This document shows, one piece after another, positions 34,948-47,500 of a stretch of 64,000 nucleotides of DNA; within the stretch, counting starts at the first letter, position 1; each line of letters starts with the position of its first letter. The translations under genes were made by a program, and so were the position numbers. The notes beneath the pieces were generated by a model, which worked only from the letters and a program-made list of their open reading frames with translations, had not been told where the DNA came from and did no database searches. Source of the stretch: Mytilus galloprovincialis (Eukaryota; Mollusca; Bivalvia; Mytilida; Mytilidae). The DNA lies in assembly GCF_965363235.1 (NCBI RefSeq), contig NC_134838.1, positions 14,478,441 to 14,542,440 on the forward strand, in the 5' to 3' direction.

Positions 34948-37008
34948 AGTCATGTCACAATAACAAGTTCTAATACGACAGAACCTAACACAAAAATTAT
35001 AAAATAAAATAAAGAAGAGATAAATATATTGCAAACACTTTTCATTTTACCCTAAAAAGAAGCCATTTATAGCCATGATATTGATCAAGTAGTTAAGAAG
35101 AATGAACATTTCAGAATGTCAAAGGACAAAGGTCAATTTGATTGTTCTTATCACATACAACAAGAATAATATTAACCAATTAACTTAATTGGCAGATCAA
35201 AACATTTTAATGTAGCTATTTGAAAATATTACCCAGTATACCTTAGATTCTGAAACGACGAATTAAACAAAATTATGACAGATCTTAATCTTCAATGACA
35301 TATTTATAACAACATATATATAGGTAAGTTTTAAATCTATACAGATTGTCAGATCTAGAACAAAAAGATTTTGAGCATTTACAAAACTGATACAATATAG
35401 GCATAACAACTCAAATACAGAAAGACGGACACAAAATAAACAAACTTCTACATGATTATATACCTAAACAGAAGCTTAACTTATTAGTACAACATCAATT
35501 GTTTACAAAAAGAAAAACATAAAGTTCTTTTAATCATGTAAAATACAAAATTTGATTGCTTTAATAAAGTGAGGGAAAAAAAGAGAATATTACACACAAC
35601 CATTACCCCAAAATTATACATAAACAAAAAAACAATAAACTATGTAAAAAGAAAACATTTTAAACTCACAACCTATTGGTGTTTTAACAATGTTAAAAAA
35701 TATCCAACAAAATAATGACTAAAAGACCTGAAGAAATAAAACTAAACTGGTCAACTATGCATGTAAGCAAGCAGTGTTAAATAGAACTTTGTTAATAACT
35801 AAAATTATGAAACAAAAGTTTGGGGACAAAAATATTACCTTAAAGTGAAATTAAGCTCCTATTTACAAATACGCATTCTTTTGTTTTGGCTTTTCAAAGA
35901 AATTCTGACAAAAATATACTGAACATTTTAGTGGCATCAACAACAAGATCATTTTAAAGATTCTATATTACCCTAAAATATGGGCATGAATTTAAATGAA
36001 GAAACCATTAAAGACATTCGGTCACAAGTTGAAAAACAAGCATAATACTTAATGCCATTTCTAAATTTTTTAGTGTCCACAAACCCCCACTTTTCCTTAA
36101 AAAGAGGAAGAAGCTTCCTATCCTCTCTACCACAACAATAAGCGTTAACAGCACCATATATTGAATACATATCTACATGATAATACACATCTAATATTAT
36201 CAAAGAATTATAAAACAGATGTTAAAATGGATTTCCTTTCCCTCTCATAGAGATATTTAAACATACAAACAATCAAAACAATAACTGCACAACATATGCA
36301 TCACAACTCTTATAAAACATGATTGATAATGCAGGAAAAAACTAACATAACAAAGCACCTACGATTCTACTATCTCTGTCTTCAAGAAATAAGAAAAATA
36401 TATTATCTAACTAATTTATAGGTAAATAATTATAATAAGATTAAAGTAAAAAAAAATTTAAAACTTTTATGTTTTATGTTAACACTTAAAAAAAAAAGTT
36501 CTGGCTATTTTACAAAAATGTCATTTTAATGGCACTGTGAGTTAATATTAGATATGGCTTGATTTCATCCTTTTTTAATTATAATTTGATGTCTGCAAGT
36601 TATGAAAGGTTATACAGAAGGACTTTTTTTTATATATATACTTGTTAAATATATTTCATAGAGGTATAAACAGATTTACAAAATTTTTAGTGGCAAATAT
36701 TTTTCCATAAGTTAGTGCATGGCTCTATATAAAATACAACACAATATCTTGTAATGCCACAAAAATTGTTTTATCATAAAAGCAATCAATCTGTAAATTA
36801 TACAAGTAAATAATTTGTAAATAAATTCAATCAAATGTGTATATGCCATTTACCTAGAAAATAATCACAATAAAGGTGTGTAATGATACTTTGTATCTGT
36901 TCAGAGAATAATGAAATGGGTCCTTTCTACAATAAACATTGGAATAAAAAAAAAATATTGGTCCCAGTGTCAAGCATAATGTCAATAAACAGCTGCGCCA
37001 TGAGCGCA
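34948..37008. other. No gene seen
   Basis: Very AT-rich, many A-tracts; could include distal ELAPOR 3'UTR but nothing shows this. Confidence 0.35.
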
Positions 37009-38020
37009 TGATACGCCCGACGTCTTGTGTGGAAGTTTTATGCAATAATCATAAATAGTTTCTGAGAAAGTTTTAAGCAATTACCATTTATTGCTTTTGA
37101 GACACGGCAGGACATGTGAAACCCCCCACCCTGTTTTATTTTTTTTACAAATATCACTAAAATAAAATTTTGAATCAAACCAAAAAGTATACAGATCTTT
37201 AGATTAATATAACAAAGAAGTGTGTACAGTTTCAAGCAATAATCATAAATTGTTTTTGAGATACGGTGCGACATGTAAAAAAAAACCTCCCCTTTTTTAC
37301 AAAATACTCAATAACTCAAAAATAAAATTTTGAATAATCACCAAAAAGTATACAGATCTTTAGATTAATATAAAAAAGTGTGTAAAGTTTTAAGCAATAA
37401 TCATAAATCGTTTTTGAGATACGGCACAACATGTAAAAACCCCCTCCCCCTTTTTTACAAAATACTCAATAACTCAAAAATGAAATTTTGAATCATCACC
37501 AAAAAGTATACAGATCTTTAGATTAATAAAACAAAGAAGTGTGTAAAGTTTTAAGCAATAATCATAAATCGTTTTATAGATACGGCGCGACATGTAAAAA
37601 AACCCTCCCCCTTTTTTACAAAATACTCAATAACTCAAAAATGAAATTTTGAATCATCACCAAAAAGTATACAGATATTAAGATTAATATAACTAAGAAG
37701 TGTGTAAAGTTTTAAGCAATAATCAAGAATCGTTTTTGAGATACGGTGCGACATGTGAAAAAAAACACACCCCTGTTTTAGTTACAAAGTGCCGTAACTC
37801 AAAAAGTTTAAATCTTATTTTCACCAAAAAGTATACAGATCATTTGACCATCATAAAAAACAACTATATTAAGTTTCATGAAATTTAGATAAGTCGTTCT
37901 CAAGTTACGGTGCGACATGTTTACGCCGGACAGACAGACGGACGGACAGACGGACGGACGGACACCGGACATTTGTATACCATAATACGTCCCGTCAAAA
38001 TTTTGACGGGCGTATAAAAA
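37009..38020 (+). mobile_element. Core-repeat element family E (five cores)
   Basis: Opens with GATACGCCCGACG. About five units of ~165 bp contain TTTTAAGCAATAATCATAAA, GAGATACGG and CCAAAAAGTATACAGATC. Then comes a GACGGACGGACAGACGGACG tract, and finally CCCGTCAAAATTTTGACGGG, a perfect hairpin, and CGTATAAAAA. Tandem cores next to an ACGG-type microsatellite is the plan of bivalve pearl-type elements. Confidence 0.8.
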
Positions 38021-38117
38021 TCAACCTATCTTAATTGCCTTATATATTAATATTTCAACACATTAGTTGAACTGTTCTATATCAATTAAATCAATTATAT
38101 ATATTTCCTTTCTCAAT

Positions 38118-38509
38118 TTTATTCAATTCATAATAAAAAAAATTTGATAACCAACAATTAAACAAATACATGCACATGTGCAACATTTCATTTATCCATT
38201 TTGTATTAAAAACTCAAATTAAGAGAAACTTAACTTTACTTTAATAATATCAATCATTTAGAAAATCTGCAATTTTGCTGAAATATTTGATGAACTGAAA
38301 AATAAAAGATGGTTATATATTTTTCGCTCAAGGAAAGACCCTCTGTGACTTAATTATAAATGAATACATCAATGATCATTGAATATAATATTGAGACAAA
38401 TTGTAACTTGACAATAAAAGCAACACCACATGTTAACTACTGGATTTCATTTTTGTTGAAATGGACAGATACTTAAGGCCTTCTTGGAATAAAATCATAT
38501 CTGTCGTCT
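38118..38509 (-). other. ELAPOR: ELAPOR proximal 3'UTR with candidate poly(A) signal
   Basis: The first clear minus-strand AATAAA after the stop is at 38118-38123, giving a ~390-bp 3'UTR. A longer transcript would run into the core-repeat element at 37009-38020. Confidence 0.35.
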
Positions 38510-38563
38510 TTACGTCAGTGGTATCTTCTCAGAACGTCCGGTCTCAAATGGATTCTCATCGTC
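38510..38563 (-). CDS. ELAPOR: ELAPOR exon u (last coding exon)
   Basis: Eighteen codons, [17 protein letters not shown] then TAA, joined in phase 0. NPF is a ligand motif for EH-domain endocytic proteins. Confidence 0.88.
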   Translation of the reverse strand, partial: DDENPFETGRSEKIPLT

Positions 38564-41500
38564 CTGCAATGATTATTAAATTGGTTTTATGAAAGACAGC
38601 ATAAAGAACCTTATATTCCCATCACATGTTTTAACAGTATAATTTTCTTTTGCCAATTATAAGCAACAATTATTTTCTCTTGATATGCAAGGTTCTGGGC
38701 AAAGATGGTACATGAAACATTAATCTGAGAAAACTTTAATTTTATTTTGCCCACAGTATATATAACATCAGAATACATTTTTTTCAAAGCTATAATAAAG
38801 TTGTGACCTGCCAACTATGTTTAACTCTTAAAGTTCAGAAATAGAATCAAACAATCAGTTGAATATGCAAAATCTCAATCTTCAGTAAATTACAACTGAA
38901 CAAAAGTATCAGATTCTTCAATTTACATCAAAACACCACAAATCAAGTCTTTTTCCTGATGCTAGAAATTGATATGCTTAAATGTCTTTTAATTTTTAGA
39001 AAAACATTAAAACAAAAACAAAACTGAACAAAATTTTTAACTACGATATCCAAATAAATTAATAAAAAAGTTGAAAACAAAAACTAAATAAATACAATAT
39101 TGTTTGCCCAGGTAATGCAATGTTTATCTGCAGACAGTCTGGTAGTACTTACTGGATTATAAAGCTGATTTAATAAACAAAGAAGTATAACGAGGTTTTC
39201 AATATGACAGAAACAAAACAGAAAATCATTAAAAAATTCTCAATTTCTATGTAGACTTTGAAAAGTGTCTTGAAAAGCATGGGAATTATATAATCCTATT
39301 CTCATGCACATCTGTAACCTCACTTGACCTTCACCTCCTATACTTACTGATGAAAATAAGTCTAATGCACTCTAGAAAAGTTTTAAAAGCAAGTTGAACT
39401 GTGAGCTTCTGCTCACTAATGATACCATCACTGAATGAAATGATGACCTTACTCCTAAAGTTGGGGTATAATTATATATATTTTTAAAGGTATATGGAGA
39501 TGTGGGATTTCTGTCAATGAGACAGCAACCTGAACGACATAATAACCAAAAGACATCAAGAGGTGGATTTACAGTCTTCAACAATAGTCCTTTGGCTCTA
39601 CAATATGTTCAGCTTTGAATCACACTTTAACCCACTAAATTTACACAGAAATTAAATTGAATAAAAGAACTAAGAAGTTTAAGATGGCTTGAGCCAAGAT
39701 TATTGTTAAAGACTAAAATTTTCAAAATTTTTAAAGAAAATTTTCAAATTGATTCATTTCTACCTGATAACTAAATTACATATTTATTAAAAACTTTATA
39801 GATACAAATCTTACCTTATCTGTTCTTTTGCCTCTTATTTTATTGAGTATTTTTGATCCTCTGCTTGTTTTAAATTGTACAGAATCAAATTGATCTTCTT
39901 CTCCGTCGGACAAACCACAAGAATCTACTCCTGGTAACTCTCCATCATAGTTTGGTTCATTCTGGTGGGTTAATTTCATATACTTATACTCTAGACTGTA
40001 AAGTAGATCAACATGGATAATCATTTTATATCAATTAATTTTTTTAAAGCTATGATTTTATTTATCAATATCATTATTTGTCCTTGTTTCATACTCTTAT
40101 CTAAAATCTCCCAGCGTTTTCCCAAAAATGTCTGTTTATAAACTTCCTTTATCATCAATGGACCATGGCTGTGTCGGCAGAGTCAAATAAATTGGATGGA
40201 AATGACATCCGCAAATGCTAATACAATTGGATTCTAAATATCATTTACTAATAATAAGTTGTCCCCTACTAAACTGACTTTGCTGAGCCCTGACAAACAC
40301 TTCTTTCTTGTTGAAGTTAAAATTGCTCATTTTAGACGGTACAATCAAAGCGACTTTACCTAAAACTTACCTGACATGTACAACTAACTGAGACACACTA
40401 TGTCAAGGTACATTGCAGTATACTTACTGATTATTATTCTTTTATAAAGATGAAAAAACAATCACTTACTTTTTATTTCTCTGCCAACAGTATATGACGC
40501 ATATCAGTAAAATAAGTCCAAGGGCAACAACTGGTGGTACAACTACTTTCACCTAAATAAAACAGCAAGAAATAAAAATCTGATGCCATTACAAAATAGT
40601 TTGTTCCCCAAGCCTGTAATACATCTGGTGAAAGCAATGTTTTTTTTTCTCCTCCTTTCATCCACAAAACAGGTTTACTGAGTACAGGTTTTATTTAAAA
40701 AAACTTTTGGTTTCCACAATAGATCATTTATGAGACATTCATCTATGAATGTGGAAGTTTATTACCAGAATGAACATTAAACAAGAATGTGTCCATAGTA
40801 CAGGATGCCCCCTCCGCACTATCACTTTCAGTGGATCGCGAAAATTGGGTAAAATCTCTAATTTGGTATTAAAATAAGAAAACTTATATCATAGGGAACA
40901 TGTGTACTAAGTGTCAAGTTGATTGGACTTCAACTTCATCAAAAACTACCTAGACCAAAAACTTTAACCTATAGCGGGACAGAAGGACGAACAGACAAAC
41001 AAACGAACAGACGGAAAAACGGATGCACAGACCAGAAAACATAATGCCCATAAATGGGGCATAAAAACGAACATTGTTTCAGCTTTTATTGTTAATCAAA
41101 TAATGAGAAATAACTTCAACCTGACTTTTAACCTAGTTTCTTAGATTTTCAAGCATAAATAAAATGTAATTTTTAATGAAGAGGCAGGTTCTGAAAAATA
41201 AGTTTTGGAGTGGTCTTCGATATATTTTTCTGATTTTTTCTTAATCAAATGCAAATGAATTTCAGTAAATGTTTGATTACAGATTAGTTCCAACATTTGG
41301 GATTTTCTATTTCTCAATTTGAATGAAAAATAAATACCAAGAGACTATTGAATCGTTCATTAAAAGAATACAGAATGCTTTTCATATTTCAGAATATTTC
41401 TTCCTGTCTTGTTTGAATGTCTTTATTGGATACAGTGAACATGTGAAATTCAACTTTTTATAAAAATTGTAATTAAACAGTAAATCATCTTTTCATAACT

Positions 41501-44500
41501 TAATTCATTAAACTTTGATTTAGTTATCAACAAATAACAAGAAAAGGACAATTATTTGTACTTACAATGAAAGGAAGTTTAATCGCACATTTCTGTGTTT
41601 CAATTGCTGGTGGTTCTCCTATACAGTGACTGAAGTGAAAAAATGTAAAAGGTCAAATAAGGAAGGTGTTATTCAATGTATATTCTACATATAGATGTAA
41701 TGATGCTTATTATTTTTCAGAAGTAAGTTATTTCAGTTAATAAAAAAGAGAAACCTTTTAAACAATATCAGTTGCTGAAGGCAACTGCTAGTATCAATAT
41801 TTTTAGAAGTTACTGGTATAATTATCAAGACTATTTCCAGTCTAAAAGGCTGTCAAAACCATAGCAGCTACCCCTGTAGTTTTTACTGAAGAAATATTTC
41901 TACTAATTTTGATTCCTACTCAATAGAAAATCATGTTAATAAAACTCAATACTATATGTATTGTATAGACTCTTGTCTTAGTATTTAAGAAGTTTGTATG
42001 TTGACCTTTAGGTGTCTTTTTTTCACTGTTACATTGCTGTCTAATTGATGTATACCCAACACCACCTTATATGTGTACAAGACTAATAATTTTCCAACAT
42101 ATAAACAGTTATAACACTGATATTTACTCTGGTGTAGTATAATAAATATAAACAGTTCTACCACTGATATTTACTCTGGTTTTGTATAATAAATTAAACA
42201 GTTATAACACTGATAGTTACTCTGGTTTATAGTGTAATGAATATAAACAATTGTAACACTGATATTTACTCTGGTTTAGTATAATGAATATAAACAGTTA
42301 TAACACGGATATTTACTCTGGTTTAGTATAATGAATACTCTGTGATCCATCCACACATTCTGCTACAATTTTGACAAAATCTTCCTTAGCACACTTGGGA
42401 CAAGCATAAACAGTTTTCCACAGGAGATGGAAGTTACAGCCATCACATGTTCCATACACACATTTTGGCGGGAAAACTATTTCTCCATCATCTTCCATCT
42501 TTTGATCACATTTCAGGGAGATTATTGTATTACGTCCCTCTGGACAGGCATCTGTGGAACTAAATAGAAAATCAAAATATTATTTTACATTCATAAATGT
42601 ATTAACAATACAGTATGCATAGTATAAAACAAGAACAACTTCAATTTCTCAATTCAACTCTTGCTTGATTCTGCATTTGACATATTCAGTTGTAGAAATC
42701 TGGAGTCGATTTCACAAAAAAACTTACGACTAAGATTGGTCTCAAGTCATGAGCAAATCAGTATACTTACGATAAATCTTAGTCGTAAGTTTTTTTGTGA
42801 AATCGACTCCTGATTTTAAAGTTGTTAAGGAGGTAGATTTAGGTTAAGGGAAATAACTCTTAAAATCATCAGTGCGTTTGTGTCAGCCATTTTCATAAAT
42901 ATGTTCTAAGCTTCTTGGATACATAGAATATTTCCAATCTGTTTCAGGTAAATGCTTAAAATTCATTGACGAAACTTGACTTTTACAAACGCATAACTGA
43001 TTTAAAGAGTTATCTCCCTGAATCAAGGTCTACCCCTTAAATTACGTTGAATGCAGAATAAAATTGATAATGGAAATGAGGAATATGTCAAAGAGCAGAC
43101 AACAGCAGACCGATGGGTCTTCAAAGCAGCAAGAAAATCCTTACTTGACCTATTGAAGGTAAACAAATGTTTGGGTATGATTTGAATGCAGCCTTTCAGC
43201 AAAATGTGAGGGAATACAAAACTAATATATATACATTAGTAAGATGGTGGTGTAGTTTTTGAAGATTATCTCTTGTTAAATGTCTCACTTTTCCATGTAA
43301 CAGTTATACAGCTTCTACACAATATAAAATAAATCCTTTCCTCACAAAAATAATCAGGTAGTATGAGATACTTACTCTTCAGATTTAGAATAGAAATGTA
43401 TGTCTTTTTCTGATCCTAAAATAAAACAGGAAACAATTATTTTGATTGACATAACATATATGAAGGCAATTAGAATGTGTGTTATTAATTAATATTCCTA
43501 CTTTAATTTTTCTTTCAGCTAAAACTTTCAGCCAAATATCGGATCACAATATTTCATTTGGCTTTATGGAAACTTATTTTCCCCATATCAAACAATGGTC
43601 ATTGGCAATTAAAATTTTAAACATTCAGGAAATACAGTTTTAGTCAAGTTGATTTAGTAAACATTCAGCCATTAAATTCAACACAGAGTCATTTTAAATT
43701 CTAAATCTTTAAAAGATGGTATATAACAATCCAAAAGTTATTTCATCAAAAAAAAAAAATATTACAAGCCTACCACATGGAACAGATTTGTATAGACTCA
43801 TTGGTTCTCATAATCAGCATTTATGAAATAAAATGAAACAGCCAGCAGCTTTTTCATAAAAAAAAGTAGAATACTATTACATGTCTTTTGATAAAGTTTC
43901 AGCTCAGTTCTTATATTTACCCTCAGTTGGATATCCTTCTTTTTTGTACATCTCTACCAGGCTTTTGTTTGTTACTATCTTGTCAATGTAGTCACCAAGA
44001 CTGGAAAAAAATAAAAATCAATTAGACAAAGGCTTTTGTTGGTATCACTTTGAAGTTACTATTAATTCATAAATCCTTGTGATGTTCATATCATCGGTTA
44101 AAATGGTGACAGGTTTGACAAAAAATAAAAACTTTTTGTTTGGCAGTATTATTTGCTTGTTGCATTTTATATTGAATTTTGTACATTGTTCAAATATAAT
44201 AATAATTGCAAAAAACAATTCCAGTGACTAAAGCAGGACTGAGGGGTGGGACTCATAGCCAACACTGACTTCCAAATTATAAAATGTATACAACCACAAT
44301 TTTCTATCTTGCTTTGACAATGCCTGAAAAGTCCAGTATGCAGCAGGTTCATATTCATATCATAAATATATGTCCTTGTATAGAATGTAAGATTGGTCAC
44401 TATACTTTTAACACCAATACATATACATGATATAGATTATAACTGGTATTTTTCATATCAGACCACCTATCAGCCCGAGAGCTGATGGGCTCGAGGGATG

Positions 44501-47500
44501 ATTTTGACCATGGGCTGATAAGGGGTCTGATATGAAAAATGACATGTAACATATATACTTCAGCAGATGACATACAGACAAAAATTATTTCTAAAATTAC
44601 AAAAAAACAAGAATGTGTCCCCAGTACACGGATCCGCACTATCATTTTCTATGTTCAGTGGACCGTGAAATCTCTAATTTGGCATTAAAATCAAAAAGAT
44701 CATATCATAGGAAACATGTGTACTAAGTTTCAAGTTGATTGGACATCAACTTCATCAAAAACTTTAACCTGATGCGGGACAAACGGACGAACTGACAGAA
44801 GAACGGACAAACAAATGAACAGACGGACCCACAGACCAGAAAACATAATGCCCATAAATGGGGCATAAAAATGAATTTGTTGTAATATATTTTACAGATT
44901 CTTAATATGTTTTTTTTTATCCAACTTTGTTATGTTTAACACAAAAAAAAACCAAAACTACCATAGAGGTGTATTTTCTGGAATTTGCCATATGACGTCG
45001 AAATGTCAAGCGCCAATGTTACAGAAAAGCATGCAATAATAACTGAAAGCAGTTGATATAAAACAGAAGCAGTTGATATAAACCGGAAGCAGTTGATAAC
45101 AAAAGTCATTTAACACGGCTGAAGCAATTCTTCAAATTTAATGAATAAATATATGTACAAATTAGTTTTATCATGGGGTACAATTATACCATTATTTTCT
45201 ATAAGTATATGATTAATTCATTTGTCTTAGGCTGATCAACTGTACATACCTGGTAGGCTGAGTAGAGAGTGATTTGGAAGAATCAGTGGAAGGTATAATT
45301 GTAGATCTACAAACTACTCCTTTTACTACAGATGATTCTGAAAATTTACTCTGAAAGAAAAAAACAAATATTGTCTGTAAAATTAACATACATTGATGAT
45401 TAAACAACATATAAACTATCATAATGTGACTTTCAAGTTTTATTTGACAATTGCATTGCATTTTACATATTAAGTGTCCTCCTGAATCTCAAATGACAGG
45501 AATATGGCCATTTCAGAACTTTTATCAGATTTTGCATACTGAAGTTTGTTAAACTAAAACTAAAAAAATATCTCTCTAATTATCTGAAATATAATTGAAT
45601 TTCTACAAATAGATGCACATATATGTAAACAAAGCATGCTGAACCAATTAAAAATACTCTTCAAATTGTCTTTAAAATATCATCAAATTTTCAAAACTAG
45701 TAAAAGAACAGCATTCTGAAGTCCACTTTGTGGCACATAATATTTTAGCTATTAAAGATCAATAAATCAAAAAATAAATTGTTTGTGATCTTTAAAACTT
45801 GGTTATAAATATATTACAAGACTTGCAACAAAATAATATTTTTCATATAATTTCTATTTCAAAGAGGCAATTTCTACTGTAAAAATAGTTAGTTATGACT
45901 CTTCCAAGATCTTGCTGATATAAGTGGTTGCCAGTAACCAATCTTGCTATACTAGTAAAACAAAAGGAACCATTCTTACCTCTGATGTTGACTTTTCAGG
46001 TGATGAAACATTTTGTGTACATGTGACCATTTTGTCTCCTCCACATAAGCTGATGTTAAATCCATGGTAATATTTAGTTCCTGATCCAGTAAACAGATTA
46101 CTTCCCTTTACAAATGTTATCCTAAAAAGTAAACAGATTACTTCCTTTTTACAAATGTTATCCTAAAATGTAAACAGTTTACTTCCTTTTTACAAATGTT
46201 ATCCTAAACATCAAATGGATTACTTCTCTTTACAAATGTTATCCTAAAAGTAAATACATGTACAATACTTATTTTTTACAAATTTTTCCTACAAAGTTTA
46301 AATTACTTCCCTTTATAAATGTGATCCTAAAAAGTCCATAGAGAACTTCCCTTTACAAACTAGGGCCTTTGTGGCTCATAGTCTAAGTAGTTCATCTACA
46401 GTAACTAGCAGTCACAAGCCTGTCAACTCTGAGCTTGTGTGTTCCAACCTTTCTCTGGGCAGGTGCATTTGACTCCAATCTTAATTGACAAAGGTTGCCA
46501 GTTTTCCTGCAAAACTTCCAAAAGGTTGGGTGTTTTCTCAAGGAATTTGGGCTCCCTCCACCAATATGAATTATTGATATAGCCAATTGAAAAAAAATGG
46601 TGTTAAATATCAACAACCAATCAGTTCCTTTACAAATGTTATCCGAATAATTAAACTGATAAATTCCCTGTAACAGGAATAACCTGTCAAGAATAATAGA
46701 AAAATTACACTGAAACATCACGGTGTAATACAAATAACACCTATAATAACATACTTGTTTAACTTGGTGAAGTCATAAAGTTTGCCCTCCTTGTCAGTAA
46801 ATGTACAATCAGTGACACACTTATCTCCTGCAGCTGAAGCCTTAAGACCCTGTCCGCATTCCACACAATTATCTTTTCCCCAGGCATTAGTTGGTCTGAT
46901 GATTGTATTTGGAGGACAAGCCTGACAAGTTGTAGAGTTACTGTGTACATCAATGTAGTGACCAGCTGGACAGGGAACACACCTGGAAAATAGAAAATAA
47001 ATGTGCTTACACATAAAAAACAGAAAATAAATGTGCTTACACATAAAAAATAGAAAAATAACAAAATTTTCTGTCATATGAGTCAAAATAGTAATACCAA
47101 GGTAAAAAACTAATTGAGAGAAGTAACAGAATATTCTTTAAATGGTTCCCTGTGAGCATTTATGAGTTAAATACAAAAATACATACCGTATATTCCCAAT
47201 TTAAAGCGCATCGTTTTATAAGCCACACGGCCGTTTTTAGGGGGGAAGATTGTTTTTGTCCTTACATAAAACGCACCTGAATATTAAGCGCACCCTGAAG
47301 AAAACGTACATTTATTCTACTGACCTTATAGTGTCATGAATATTTCCTCCTTTTGCAACTCACACCGTAATTTGTTTCATTTCTATTTTCAGATTGGTGA
47401 GAAAGTTGAGAGTATTTTTGAATATATTTATTTGTGTCATATTAAAATAAAAAATCTTAATAAAATAATTAAACTTTTCTCATTGTTTTAATTATGCCAG

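Noticed and set aside
46375-46445. A functional tRNA gene
   Set aside because: A and B boxes are present but the acceptor stem and anticodon arm do not fold; the downstream domain marks it as a SINE.
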